Assembly (NCBI GenBank): GCA_944323265.1
Contig: CALURX010000015.1
Location: forward strand, 1 to 44,667
From: Candidatus Gastranaerophilales bacterium
GTDB lineage: Bacteria; Cyanobacteriota; Vampirovibrionia; Gastranaerophilales; Gastranaerophilaceae
DNA length: 44,667 nt
Direction: 5' to 3'
Below are positions 16,555 to 23,928 of the stretch, one piece after another. The notes under the pieces are model-generated. The model was not told where the DNA came from, made no database searches, and saw nothing but the letters and a program-made list of their open reading frames with translations. Numbering within the stretch: the stretch's first letter is position 1; the number at the start of each line of letters is the position of its first letter. The translations under genes and the position numbers were made by a program.

Positions 16555-16836
16555 GTTTGCGAGAAAAATTAAAATTTTTCTCGCAAACTCTCGGGAACGG
16601 TGTCAGGGGTAAAAAATTTTGCCGGTAGTATAAACTACAAACTTGGAAGTAAAGCTAAAAGGTTGTGTGCTATCCCGCACACGACCTGATGTTCACACAC
16701 CTAAAATCAGATTTGAAAAGCGTATTGCCGGCAGAGGCTGAAGGCATTTGCGCAGGCAAAAGCCGAAATGCCGTTTTACGCCGGCAAGCAAGAACCACGA
16801 AAAATTGTCATTTTTCGACTTTTTCCGCATCCTCTT
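16552..16836 (+). repeat. Three-hairpin intergenic element, copy 2 (with extra insertions)
   Basis: Hairpin A is a perfect 18-bp stem (16553-16570 with 16573-16590) and is followed by the same TCGGGAACGGT linker as copy 1. An insertion of about 45 bases follows. Hairpin B (16661-16670 with 16677-16686) has the same TATCCC loop, then GTTCACACACCTAA. A second insertion (about 16723-16788) is itself an inverted repeat (TTGCCGGC / GCCGGCAA) enclosing GGCATTT / AAATGCC. Hairpin C has loop TTGTCA. The copy ends in GCATCCTCT. The left edge supplies the rnhB stop codon and the right edge meets the stop codon of the exporter gene. Confidence 0.7.
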
Positions 16837-17761
16837 ATGTTAAAAATTCTATTGCCATGCCGGATATAATACTAATCATTGTAAGTATAAATATAACCAG
16901 CATAGTGTCTCTAAAATCATTGTTTTTCAAAAGTACCAGAAGCCCCAATCCCGCATTGGAAAGCAGCCCTGCCATACAGGCTGCAAAGCTTATTGAACCT
17001 TTCACAAGCATCATGGTTAGTCCTATTGATACAGCGCAGTTAGGAATTAATCCCGCAACAGACGCTAAAATAACCTGAGTATATTTACCTCCGGCAATAG
17101 AAGTAATTGAATAATGTTCCATGCAGAAGTTTAAGACAAGAGTAATTATCAGAATAAACACAAAAATATTAATTGTGTGCATTACAGGATGTATAATAAG
17201 CTCTCTTTTTGAGCCGTGTTCAATATCATGCTTGCAGCACCCTTCCTCTATCTTTTCATCAGGAAGATCTGTTTTTAAAGGTTCTTTTTGGTGCAAGGCA
17301 AGGTCAATAAAATACCCCATCAATATTGCAATAAAAAGCTTTATTCCGACAATCGGAATAATCAGATAAGCTTTCTCGGGAATCGCAAGCAGTACAGGAA
17401 TTGTCTCATCAGATGTTGCAAGGTATACGGCAATTAAGGTTCCTCTTGTAATAATTCTTCTGGAATACAGACTGCTTGCCATAACGGAAAATCCGCACTG
17501 AGGAAAAATCGCCGCAAGGCTTCCTATAAGAACTCCATAATCTCCTGTTTTTCTAAGAGAAGAATTAATTTTATCCGCATAATAAAATTCTAAAAATTCA
17601 ATCAAAACAAAGATAAAAAACAGGAAAGGAAGTAAATGAATACTGTCTGCAACAGCGTCCGCAGCCCATGGAGCAATCGGAAGCTTTTCTATAATTGAAT
17701 CCACAGGCGCGAAAATAAATTCGTTTAAACTGTTAATTTTATCCAAAACAGAAATCAGCAT
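16835..17761 (-). CDS. Putative manganese/heavy-metal exporter (ArsP_2-type multi-TM protein)
   Basis: 308 residues with about 8-10 hydrophobic helices in two related halves separated by a polar His/Cys-containing loop (EEGCCKHDIEHGSK). Each half carries a similar motif: FPQCGFSV in the first and IPNCAVSIG in the second. This doubled P-[QN]-C pattern is the hallmark I associate with the 'putative manganese transporter/arsenic efflux' family PF11449. Substrate is not proven. A DtxR/MntR-type regulator encoded nearby on the other strand supports Mn. Its start overlaps the tsaC end by 7 bases, so tsaC and this gene form one minus-strand operon. Confidence 0.75.
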   Translation of the reverse strand: MLISVLDKINSLNEFIFAPVDSIIEKLPIAPWAADAVADSIHLLPFLFFIFVLIEFLEFYYADKINSSLRKTGDYGVLIGSLAAIFPQCGFSVMASSLYSRRIITRGTLIAVYLATSDETIPVLLAIPEKAYLIIPIVGIKLFIAILMGYFIDLALHQKEPLKTDLPDEKIEEGCCKHDIEHGSKRELIIHPVMHTINIFVFILIITLVLNFCMEHYSITSIAGGKYTQVILASVAGLIPNCAVSIGLTMMLVKGSISFAACMAGLLSNAGLGLLVLLKNNDFRDTMLVIFILTMISIISGMAIEFLT

Positions 17762-18339
17762 ATTTCGACATCACCCTGTCTGTAAATAACAACACCGTTA
17801 TCCTTAAATCCTGCAACAGTAGACGCTCTACCCGCAGCCGAATAACCGTAATCTCTTACAACCAAATCAACCTTGTCTCCAATATACTTAACAGCTTCAT
17901 CATAGGTCAAAGCCGGAGGTTCACCAGAGATATTAGCGCTTGTTGTAGCCAGCACTCTTCCTTCTATATTCCTGCAAATTTCTGCAAAAACTTTATTATC
18001 CGGAATCCTTACGCCGACAGTCGGCATAGAAGATGTTATAAAATCAGGAGTTTTTTCGGATTTTTCAAGTACAAGCGTAAGAGCGCCCGGAAAATGTTTC
18101 TTAATAAGCTTCTGCGCTTCCTTGGGAATCGGCTGCTTTAGATAATCAAACAGATTATAGAACTCATCGCTCATAAGAATTAACGGTTTTTTTCCGTCTC
18201 TGTGCTTAATCTCATAAATCTTTTTCACAGCCCTCTCGCTTGAAGGCAAGCATCCCAACCCCCAGACAGTGTCAGTCACAAAAGCGATTACACCGTCGTT
18301 TATCAAAATATTATTTATCTTCTCTAAATTTTCTATCAT
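17755..18339 (-). CDS. tsaC: L-threonylcarbamoyladenylate synthase (TsaC/YrdC family)
   Basis: 194 residues, the single-domain YrdC form. It makes threonylcarbamoyl-AMP for the t6A modification of tRNAs reading ANN codons. Visible family features: DGVIAFVTDTVWGLGCLP, IYEIKHRDGKKPLILM (KxR and KP), FPGALTLVLEKS, VGVRIPD and ATTSANISGEPP. First gene of a two-gene minus-strand unit with the metal exporter. A weak AGG precedes the ATG. It is divergent from a small conserved gene. Confidence 0.93.
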   Translation of the reverse strand: MIENLEKINNILINDGVIAFVTDTVWGLGCLPSSERAVKKIYEIKHRDGKKPLILMSDEFYNLFDYLKQPIPKEAQKLIKKHFPGALTLVLEKSEKTPDFITSSMPTVGVRIPDNKVFAEICRNIEGRVLATTSANISGEPPALTYDEAVKYIGDKVDLVVRDYGYSAAGRASTVAGFKDNGVVIYRQGDVEIC

Positions 18340-18364
18340 AATCTTGCCTATATTTTTTTTATAT

Positions 18365-18370
18365 TATAAT
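18365..18370 (+). promoter_or_regulatory. -10 element at the head of the yceD-rpmF-plsX gene string
   Basis: TATAAT lies 34 bases before the ATG of the first gene. TTGCCT at 18344-18349 is a possible -35 with a 15-base spacer, which is short. The hexamer sits in ATTATAAT, which reads similarly on the other strand, so it may also serve tsaC. Confidence 0.4.
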
Positions 18371-18404
18371 ACAGTTAGGTTAAAAAGATAAAGGAGAACT
18401 TAGT

Positions 18405-18650
18405 ATGGTTCAACAATTTAATACACCTCAAAAAACACGTCAGGCAGTAATACTTTTCCTAAAGGGTTCTGCAACTCCTATAGTAATGTATTTTGATAAT
18501 CCGCAGGCAATATATGCGGAATTAAAACAGCTTATGAAAAGCCCTACTCCTGTTCTTGTAGAAAAAGAGCCTATGGGCCCGATTAAAAAGCTCTGCTTTG
18601 TATCAACACAAATTGCAGGACTTGTTTTGCAGGAAGAACCATACGCATAA
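18405..18650 (+). CDS. Small conserved-looking hypothetical protein (81 aa)
   Basis: 81 residues, no signal peptide, no membrane helix. It begins with a Gln/Thr-rich stretch, then TRQAVILFLKGSATPIVMYFDNPQAIYAELKQLM, a compact alpha/beta pattern. It has a clear AAGGAG site 8-9 bases upstream of the ATG. It lies 13 bases before yceD and is probably the first gene of the fatty-acid/ribosomal operon. Not recognised; function unknown. Confidence 0.65.
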   Translation: MVQQFNTPQKTRQAVILFLKGSATPIVMYFDNPQAIYAELKQLMKSPTPVLVEKEPMGPIKKLCFVSTQIAGLVLQEEPYA

Positions 18651-18663
18651 CAAGGTGACTTAA

Positions 18664-19146
18664 ATGTACAAAGTCCTTATCGAAGATATCGAAAAAAATG
18701 CAGATAAAACACTCCGCTATGAGTTTAATGATGTAATCAAGGAACTTGATTGCAATATAGAGGCTGAGCTTGATTTCAAATCGCTTGGAGACTTCATTGA
18801 AGTTAAAGGACATGTTCAGGGAGTAATACCTCTTGAATGTGACCGATGCCTGAACAAGTTTGATTATGATTTGGACTTTGATATCGACGAAACTTATGCC
18901 AAACAATCCCTGTACGACGAATACGGACAAGAGGTCGAACTTCAGTCAGGACAATTCATTACGGATTTGAACGGCGAAAAAGAAATTGATGTTTATGACT
19001 TATTGTATCAATCTGTAATATTACAGTTACCAAATAAAAAAGTTTGTGGTATAAATTGTAATGAGGGATTATTTGTATCAGATGAAGAATTTAAACCTCA
19101 CGATGAAAGAATGGATATTTTTAAGAATATCAAAATAGATAATTAA
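18664..19146 (+). CDS. yceD: YceD/DUF177 family protein
   Basis: 160 residues. The core signature LECDRCLNKFDYDLDFDIDETY holds a CxxC pair, and a later VCGINCNEGL gives a second Cys pair, so a metal site is likely. YceD homologues sit directly upstream of rpmF in most bacteria and are implicated in 23S rRNA accumulation; exactly that order is seen here. The start has GGTG upstream. Confidence 0.85.
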   Translation: MYKVLIEDIEKNADKTLRYEFNDVIKELDCNIEAELDFKSLGDFIEVKGHVQGVIPLECDRCLNKFDYDLDFDIDETYAKQSLYDEYGQEVELQSGQFITDLNGEKEIDVYDLLYQSVILQLPNKKVCGINCNEGLFVSDEEFKPHDERMDIFKNIKIDN

Positions 19147-19192
19147 CCCGATAATATAAGTAGTACAACAAGAATAGAAAGGTATAGGAAAA

Positions 19193-19555
19193 ATGGCAGT
19201 ACCAAAGAAAAGAACAGGGCACAGCGCTCAAGGAAAAAGAAGATCAAACTGGAAGGCAACCAAGCCTGAATTAACCACTTGCCCGAATTGCGGAGCAAAA
19301 GTTTTGACACACACAGTGTGCACAGCTTGCGGTCAATATAAAGGCAGAGTTGTTTCAAGAAAAGCAGAAGGTTTTGTAGAAGCAGGCGAAGTAAAAGAAG
19401 CTAAAAAACCTGCTAAAAAATCAACAAAGAAAGCAACAAAACCGGCAGCAGAAGAAACAAAGGTTGAAGAAACTAAAGCTGAAGAAACAGTTGTTGCAGA
19501 AGAAGCAAAGGCTGAAGAAGTAAAAGAAGAAAAGACAGAAACTCCGGAAGCTTAG
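19193..19555 (+). CDS. rpmF: 50S ribosomal protein L32 with an unusual acidic/basic C-terminal tail
   Basis: 120 residues, about twice the usual 55-60. Residues 1-57 are a normal L32: MAVPKKRTGHSAQGKRRSNW followed by a four-Cys zinc ribbon (CPNCG ... CTACG). Residues about 58-120 are a low-complexity tail of Ala, Lys, Glu and Thr made of units such as KPAKK, TKVEET, KAEE and EAKAEEVKEE. There is no frameshift; the tail reads through cleanly to TAG at 19553-19555 and has the same codon character as its surroundings. It sits in the normal place, between yceD and plsX. Confidence 0.93.
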   Translation: MAVPKKRTGHSAQGKRRSNWKATKPELTTCPNCGAKVLTHTVCTACGQYKGRVVSRKAEGFVEAGEVKEAKKPAKKSTKKATKPAAEETKVEETKAEETVVAEEAKAEEVKEEKTETPEA

Positions 19556-19593
19556 TTTTTTTAGGAATAGAAAAAGATAAAGGGAAGAGTTAA

Positions 19594-20649
19594 ATGACAA
19601 GAATAGCTATAGACGCGATGGGAGGCGACCACGCTCCTTTTGAGATAATAGCAGGTGCAGTATGGGCAGCAGCAGAATATGGTGTAGCTCTGGAATTAGT
19701 CGGCAAGCAGGATAGAATCGAGCACTGTCTCGAAGTTATTCAACAGGAAGGTTTTTTATCCGACTGCGGTAAAGCCGGCAGACGCAGACGAGTGAGAGTT
19801 GATGTAAAATCTCTTGATATCAAAATCACTCACGCGTCAGAAATTATCGAAATGGGCGAAGCTCCTGGGCAGGCTATTCGTAAAAAGAAAAACTCTTCAA
19901 TAGTATTAACGGTAAATTCAGTTGCAACAGGAAGCTCCGATGCTCTTGTTGCAGCAGGTTCTACCGGTGCTGCTATGGCTTCAAGCTTATTCGGTTTGGG
20001 CAGAATCCCGGGAATAGACAGACCGGCGATTGCAGTTACACTTCCGACAATGAAAAAACCTATTGTTATTATTGACGCCGGAGCTAACAGCAATTGCACA
20101 CCGCAAATGCTTAGACAGTTTGCAATTATGGGTATGACTTTCTCTAAAAATGTCTTAGGCATTGAAAAACCGAGAGTTGGTGTTTTAAATATCGGCGAAG
20201 AAGCAGGTAAAGGCAACGAACTCGCTCAAAATACTTATAATCTTCTTGAAGAAGAAAAAGAAAAGTTTAACTTTATGGGTAATATTGAAGGAAGAGAATT
20301 ATTCCTGAACCTCTGCGATGTTGTAGTTTGCGACGGTTTTGTCGGCAACGTTGCATTGAAAATTACGGAAGGCACTTCTTCAATGTTGTTCAGAATGATA
20401 AAAAGCGAGTTTAAGTCAGATTTTCTCGGCATGATTATAGGACTTCTTGCTAAACCTTTCATGAAGAGAATTTATGAAAAGATTAACTATGAAGAATTCG
20501 GAGGCGCTTTGCTTCTCGGCGTAAAAGGCATTACTGTTATCTCTCACGGAAGAAGCAGAGCTTACGCTATTAAAAATGCGGTAAGAGTTGCAAAAGAAGC
20601 CGTTGAAACAGGTGTTAACCGTAAGATTTCAGAAACAATTGAAGGTTAA
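19594..20649 (+). CDS. plsX: Phosphate acyltransferase PlsX
   Basis: 351 residues. It makes acyl-phosphate from acyl-ACP, the first step feeding PlsY in membrane phospholipid synthesis. The N-terminal RIAIDAMGGDHAP is diagnostic, as are ATGSSDALVAAGSTGAAMA, LPT..KPIVIIDAGAN, GVLNIGEEAGKGN, DVVVCDGFVGNVALKITEG and GGALLLGVKGITVISHGRS. A basic insertion (GKAGRRRRVRV) near residue 65 is slightly unusual. AAGGGAAG lies upstream of the ATG. A terminator follows, so fabH is likely transcribed separately. Confidence 0.95.
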   Translation: MTRIAIDAMGGDHAPFEIIAGAVWAAAEYGVALELVGKQDRIEHCLEVIQQEGFLSDCGKAGRRRRVRVDVKSLDIKITHASEIIEMGEAPGQAIRKKKNSSIVLTVNSVATGSSDALVAAGSTGAAMASSLFGLGRIPGIDRPAIAVTLPTMKKPIVIIDAGANSNCTPQMLRQFAIMGMTFSKNVLGIEKPRVGVLNIGEEAGKGNELAQNTYNLLEEEKEKFNFMGNIEGRELFLNLCDVVVCDGFVGNVALKITEGTSSMLFRMIKSEFKSDFLGMIIGLLAKPFMKRIYEKINYEEFGGALLLGVKGITVISHGRSRAYAIKNAVRVAKEAVETGVNRKISETIEG

Positions 20650-20666
20650 GGAACAAATTTACAAAC

Positions 20667-20706
20667 AAAAAGGCGGAACAAGCAATATGTTTCGCCTTTT
20701 TTATTT
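20667..20706 (+). terminator. Terminator after plsX
   Basis: AAAAAGGCG...CGCCTTTTTT with an inner AACA/TGTT pairing, followed by a T-rich tract (TTTTTTATTTTAG). Confidence 0.8.
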
Positions 20707-20751
20707 TAGTTACATCAAAATCCGATAATTTTTCGCAAACTCTTATGGTTG

Positions 20752-20760
20752 TGATATAAT
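20752..20760 (+). promoter_or_regulatory. Extended -10 promoter of fabH
   Basis: TGATATAAT (TGn plus TATAAT) about 55 bases before the fabH ATG. Just upstream (around 20729-20743) is TTTTTCGCAAACTCT, which matches one arm of hairpin A of the three-hairpin element and may be a remnant. Confidence 0.5.
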
Positions 20761-20814
20761 AAAAAAACAGACGAGAATTAAAATAGTCAAATTTTAGAGG
20801 AGTATTGAATAAAT

Positions 20815-21825
20815 ATGGGAAACAATCTAATTCCATTGAGAATTGCCGGTGTCGGCTACAGCCTGCCGGAAACAGTTATAACTAATGACGATTTAACAAA
20901 ACTATATGATACATCTGATGAATGGATTTATACAAGAACCGGCATTAAAGAAAGGCGCGTTGTTTCGGGTGAGCAAAATGCTATAGATTTAGGTTTTGAG
21001 GCTGCAAAAAAAGCTTTAGACAAAGCAAAACTTCAACCGGAAGAATTGGATTTGATTCTTGCCGCGTCATCCGCGCCGCCGGATTTATATCCTGCAATAG
21101 CATGCCATATTCAGGCAAGACTCGGAATCTCAAACCAGATTCCTGCCTTTGATATAACGGCAGCTTGCACAGGGTTAATTTATGGTTTAAGCATTGCAAA
21201 AGCCTATATCGCATCTGGAATGTATAAAAAGATTTTAATCGTTGCAACAGATAACAACTCAAGATTAGTAAATTGGGAAGACAGAGCAACATCTATTCTT
21301 TTTGGCGACGCTGCCGGAGCAATGGTTGTTACAGCTTCCGAGGATGGGGTAGATGATGTCATTGCAATTGACATCAAATCTGACGGACATATCGGAGATT
21401 TGATAGAACTCTCTTTTGACGGCAAAAATTGTCCACTCGTCGAACAATATGAGCCGAAACCAAAAGGAATCCGCATGAACGGCAAGGGCGTTTACGCATT
21501 TGTAGCGAAGATTCTTCCTCATTATGTTGAAAACCTTATAACAAATGCAGGAATGAATGCAGAAGATATCGACTACTTGATTCCTCATCAGGCAAATATC
21601 AGGATTATCCAAGCAGTTCAGGAAAGGCTCGGATATTCAGACGATAAAGTTGTTACGAATATTAAATACTACGGCAATACCTCTGCAGCATCAATTCCGT
21701 TGGCGCTTGCAGAAAGTGTAGAAAAAGGCAAAGTAAAATTAGGCTCAACAGCGGTGTTATGCGGCTTTGGCGCAGGCATGACCTGGGGAGGAGCTATTGT
21801 AAGGTTAAGGGAAGGAATTTGCTAG
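20815..21825 (+). CDS. fabH: 3-oxoacyl-ACP synthase III (FabH)
   Basis: 336 residues, full length. It condenses acetyl-CoA with malonyl-ACP to start fatty-acid synthesis. Catalytic residues: Cys in DITAACTGLIYG, His in IPHQANIRI, Asn in YYGNTSAASIP. The N-terminal SLPETVITNDDL and TRTGIKERR and the C-terminal GFGAGMTWGGAI are typical. GAGGAG lies about 12 bases before the ATG, a long spacing, but no other in-frame start is available because a TGA precedes it. Confidence 0.96.
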   Translation: MGNNLIPLRIAGVGYSLPETVITNDDLTKLYDTSDEWIYTRTGIKERRVVSGEQNAIDLGFEAAKKALDKAKLQPEELDLILAASSAPPDLYPAIACHIQARLGISNQIPAFDITAACTGLIYGLSIAKAYIASGMYKKILIVATDNNSRLVNWEDRATSILFGDAAGAMVVTASEDGVDDVIAIDIKSDGHIGDLIELSFDGKNCPLVEQYEPKPKGIRMNGKGVYAFVAKILPHYVENLITNAGMNAEDIDYLIPHQANIRIIQAVQERLGYSDDKVVTNIKYYGNTSAASIPLALAESVEKGKVKLGSTAVLCGFGAGMTWGGAIVRLREGIC

Positions 21826-22036
21826 GCTGTATTACAATCAATCCAAACAGGAGTTGTGTATTTAAACAAAAATTTACTAACTCTGAAAGTAGAAAGGTCT
21901 TGTCAGAGGCTCCAAAAACTTTTATCAGAAAAGACGAGGCCTTACTTTTGATACATATCAGAGCATGATTCCCAAAAATCTTCAAGACAGAGCAGAAAAA
22001 ATAAGAGAAAAATATAACGAATTAAGGAGTTTCATT

Positions 22037-22984
22037 ATGAGCAAAAAATTAGCGTTTCTATTCCCCGGTCAGGGTTCACAATCCGTCGGAATGGGAAAAG
22101 ATTTGTATGACAATTTTGAAGCAGCAAAAACAGTTTTTGATACTGCTGATTCAACATTAGGCAAAAGCATTACAAAAATATCTTTTGAAGGACCGGAAGA
22201 AGATTTAAAACAAACAATCAATACTCAGCCTGCAATTGTAACGATGTCAATTGCGGCTATGGAAGCTTTAAAATCTAAGCTTGACATAACTCCGGATTTT
22301 GTGGCCGGCCACAGCTTAGGCGAATACTGCGCTATGTTTGCAGGCGGCGTTATGGATTTGAAAACAACGCTTAAGTTAATCCAAAAACGCGCAGAATTGA
22401 TGAGCAAAGTTCAAACAGGCTCTATGGCAGCTGTATTAAACGCAAGTGTTGAACAGCTTAAAGCAGGTCTTGCAGAGGGTTCAAAGGTCGGCTATGTTGA
22501 TGTTGCAAATTATAATTCTCCTGCCCAGGTAGTTATAACAGGCGATGATAATGCAGTCAAGGCAGCTTCTGATTACCTTCTTGCAAACGGCGTAAGAAGA
22601 GTTGTTCCGCTCGCTGTTTCTGGTTCTTTCCACTCTAAATATATGGAAGGTGCTACAAAAGAATTTGTTGATTTTGTTAAGGATTTTGATTTAAGTGACG
22701 CAAAAGTTCCGGTAATTACTAACGTTGATGCGGATATTACAACAAAGGCTGATGATTTCAAGGCAAAAATGCCAAAACAGATTTCATCATCAGTATACTG
22801 GACGCAAACAATCCAGAAAATGGCATCAGAAGGTGTTGATACATTTGTAGAAATCGGACCGGGAAAAGTTCTTGCAGGGCTTAACAGAAAAATTGTTCCG
22901 GATGCAACAGTTTATAATGTTTATGACAAAGAGTCTCTGGAAGCAACAGTTGCTGCGCTGAAAGAACAGCTTGCCGGAGTGTAG
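22037..22984 (+). CDS. fabD: Malonyl-CoA:ACP transacylase (FabD)
   Basis: 315 residues from the ATG at 22037, which has AAGGAG seven bases upstream; an in-frame ATG at 21965 would add a charged 24-residue extension and lacks such a site. Motifs: FLFPGQGSQSVGMGKDLY at the N-terminus, nucleophile GHSLGEYCAM, SGSFHS with the catalytic His, and FVEIGPGKVL. It loads malonyl groups onto ACP. The roughly 210 bases between fabH and fabD show no convincing gene. Confidence 0.95.
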   Translation: MSKKLAFLFPGQGSQSVGMGKDLYDNFEAAKTVFDTADSTLGKSITKISFEGPEEDLKQTINTQPAIVTMSIAAMEALKSKLDITPDFVAGHSLGEYCAMFAGGVMDLKTTLKLIQKRAELMSKVQTGSMAAVLNASVEQLKAGLAEGSKVGYVDVANYNSPAQVVITGDDNAVKAASDYLLANGVRRVVPLAVSGSFHSKYMEGATKEFVDFVKDFDLSDAKVPVITNVDADITTKADDFKAKMPKQISSSVYWTQTIQKMASEGVDTFVEIGPGKVLAGLNRKIVPDATVYNVYDKESLEATVAALKEQLAGV

Positions 22985-22995
22985 AAGATTTGTCG

Positions 22996-23023
22996 GTTGG
23001 GGTTTTTACCCCAACAATGATTT
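22996..23023 (+). terminator. Weak terminator-like hairpin after fabD
   Basis: GTTGGGG / CCCCAAC (22996-23002 with 23009-23015) with a six-base T-rich loop, followed after a few bases by ATTTTT. It would separate fabD from the ORF6N cassette. Confidence 0.5.
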
Positions 23024-23045
23024 TTGAGGTTCCAATTTGGCACCT

Positions 23046-23113
23046 CACCCTAACCCTCTCCTCTTAGGAGAGGGAACACAACAGAATAGACGTAGGTCAG
23101 GCACCGCCTGACA
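23046..23113 (+). repeat. Direct repeat flanking the ORF6N gene, left copy
   Basis: Contains hairpin CCCTCTCCT / AGGAGAGGG, then ACACAACAGAATAGACGTAGG, then hairpin GTCAGGC / GCCTGAC. The right copy at 23837-23903 shares the middle block exactly, but its second stem is GTTGGG / CCCAAC, so the base pairing is kept with different bases. Confidence 0.8.
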
Positions 23114-23137
23114 AAAATTGAAAATTGAATATAAAAC

Positions 23138-23225
23138 TTGTCATCCCGAACTTGTTTCGGGATCTTACCAAAAAGCAAGTATAACGCCACACTGGTAAGA
23201 TGCTGAACCGAGTTCAGCATGACAA
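23138..23225 (+). repeat. Perfect four-way-junction palindromic repeat
   Basis: Four helices tile the stretch with no unpaired junction bases. Closing stem TTGTCAT / ATGACAA (23138-23144 with 23219-23225). Arm 1 CCCGAA / TTCGGG (23145-23161). Arm 2 ATCTTACCA / TGGTAAGAT (23162-23170 with 23193-23201). Arm 3 GCTGAAC / GTTCAGC (23202-23218). A degenerate partial copy follows at about 23250-23279. The pieces resemble palindromic repeats seen in many bacterial genomes. Confidence 0.8.
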
Positions 23226-23279
23226 AATCATTTATCCGGGACAGTTGTGGAACTTGTTTCGGAATCTTACAAAAATCAA

Positions 23280-23304
23280 GACGTAGGTCAGGCACCGCCT
23301 GACA
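23280..23304 (+). repeat. Partial copy of the flanking repeat just before the ORF6N gene
   Basis: GACGTAGGTCAGG and its hairpin partner GCCTGAC repeat the right half of the 23046 copy exactly, ending 16 bases before the ORF6N start. Confidence 0.75.
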
Positions 23305-23320
23305 GAAACTTAAAACAAAA

Positions 23321-23836
23321 ATGGATAGTTTAGTATTAATCAAAAATCTAATATACGAAATTCGCGGGCAAAAGGTTATGCTTGACTTTGAGCTTGCAGA
23401 ATTGTATGAAGTTGAAACAAGAATATTGAATCAAGCAGTGAAACGTAACCAAGAGCGTTTTCCTGAAGATTTTGTTTTTCAGCTTACAAGTGAGGAATGG
23501 GAAGCTTTAAGGGTGAGGTCACAAATTGTGATCTCACCCAAAGGTGGCGGCAGACAATACCTTCCTTACGCTTTTACGGAACAGGGGGTTGCAATGCTCT
23601 CCGGTGTTTTAAGAAGCAAAAGGGCGGTTGAGGTTAATATTCAAATTATGCGGACGTTTGTCAGGTTGAGACAATGGGCGCTGGATAGCAAAGAATTCGG
23701 ACAAAGATTGCTTGACTTAGAGAAGTATTTTATGGAACACTGTAAGGATAACGATACTGACATAAGAAAAATCTATGAAGCAATAGATTTACTTATGGAC
23801 AGGACAAAACCCGGTGACATTGGGTTTAAGGTATAG
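23321..23836 (+). CDS. ORF6N domain-containing protein (phage/mobile-type DNA-binding)
   Basis: 171 residues. Residues about 8-115 match the ORF6N domain: [43 protein letters not shown], then [17 protein letters not shown] and [15 protein letters not shown] short coiled-coil-like tail follows. ORF6N/KilA-N type proteins are known from phages and mobile elements and are thought to bind DNA or act as antirepressors. The gene stands between fabD and fabG, is flanked by direct repeats on both sides, has no clear Shine-Dalgarno, and is unrelated to lipid synthesis, so it looks acquired. Confidence 0.85.
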   Translation: MDSLVLIKNLIYEIRGQKVMLDFELAELYEVETRILNQAVKRNQERFPEDFVFQLTSEEWEALRVRSQIVISPKGGGRQYLPYAFTEQGVAMLSGVLRSKRAVEVNIQIMRTFVRLRQWALDSKEFGQRLLDLEKYFMEHCKDNDTDIRKIYEAIDLLMDRTKPGDIGFKV

Positions 23837-23903
23837 CACCCTAACCCTCTACTGAGAGGAAAGGGAACACAACAGAATAGACGTAGGTTGGGCAATCCCA
23901 ACA
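23837..23903 (+). repeat. Direct repeat flanking the ORF6N gene, right copy
   Basis: It begins one base after the ORF6N stop codon. It shares CACCCTAACCCTCT and ACACAACAGAATAGACGTAGG with the left copy; the first hairpin is degenerate and the second (GTTGGG / CCCAAC) is changed on both arms. Confidence 0.8.
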
Positions 23904-23928
23904 AAAATTTAAAATAAGGAGAAGATTA

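Noticed and set aside
20729-20743. Third copy of the three-hairpin element upstream of fabH
   Set aside because: Only about 15 bases of one hairpin arm match; no linker or other hairpin is present, so at most a remnant.
21759-21968. 69-residue plus-strand frame between fabH and fabD
   Set aside because: Starts inside fabH in another frame, no ribosome site, no protein-like pattern.
23050-23343. 97-residue minus-strand open frame upstream of the ORF6N gene
   Set aside because: It is a translation of the palindromic repeats (reads such as GKIPKQVRDD are typical of repeat-derived false genes).
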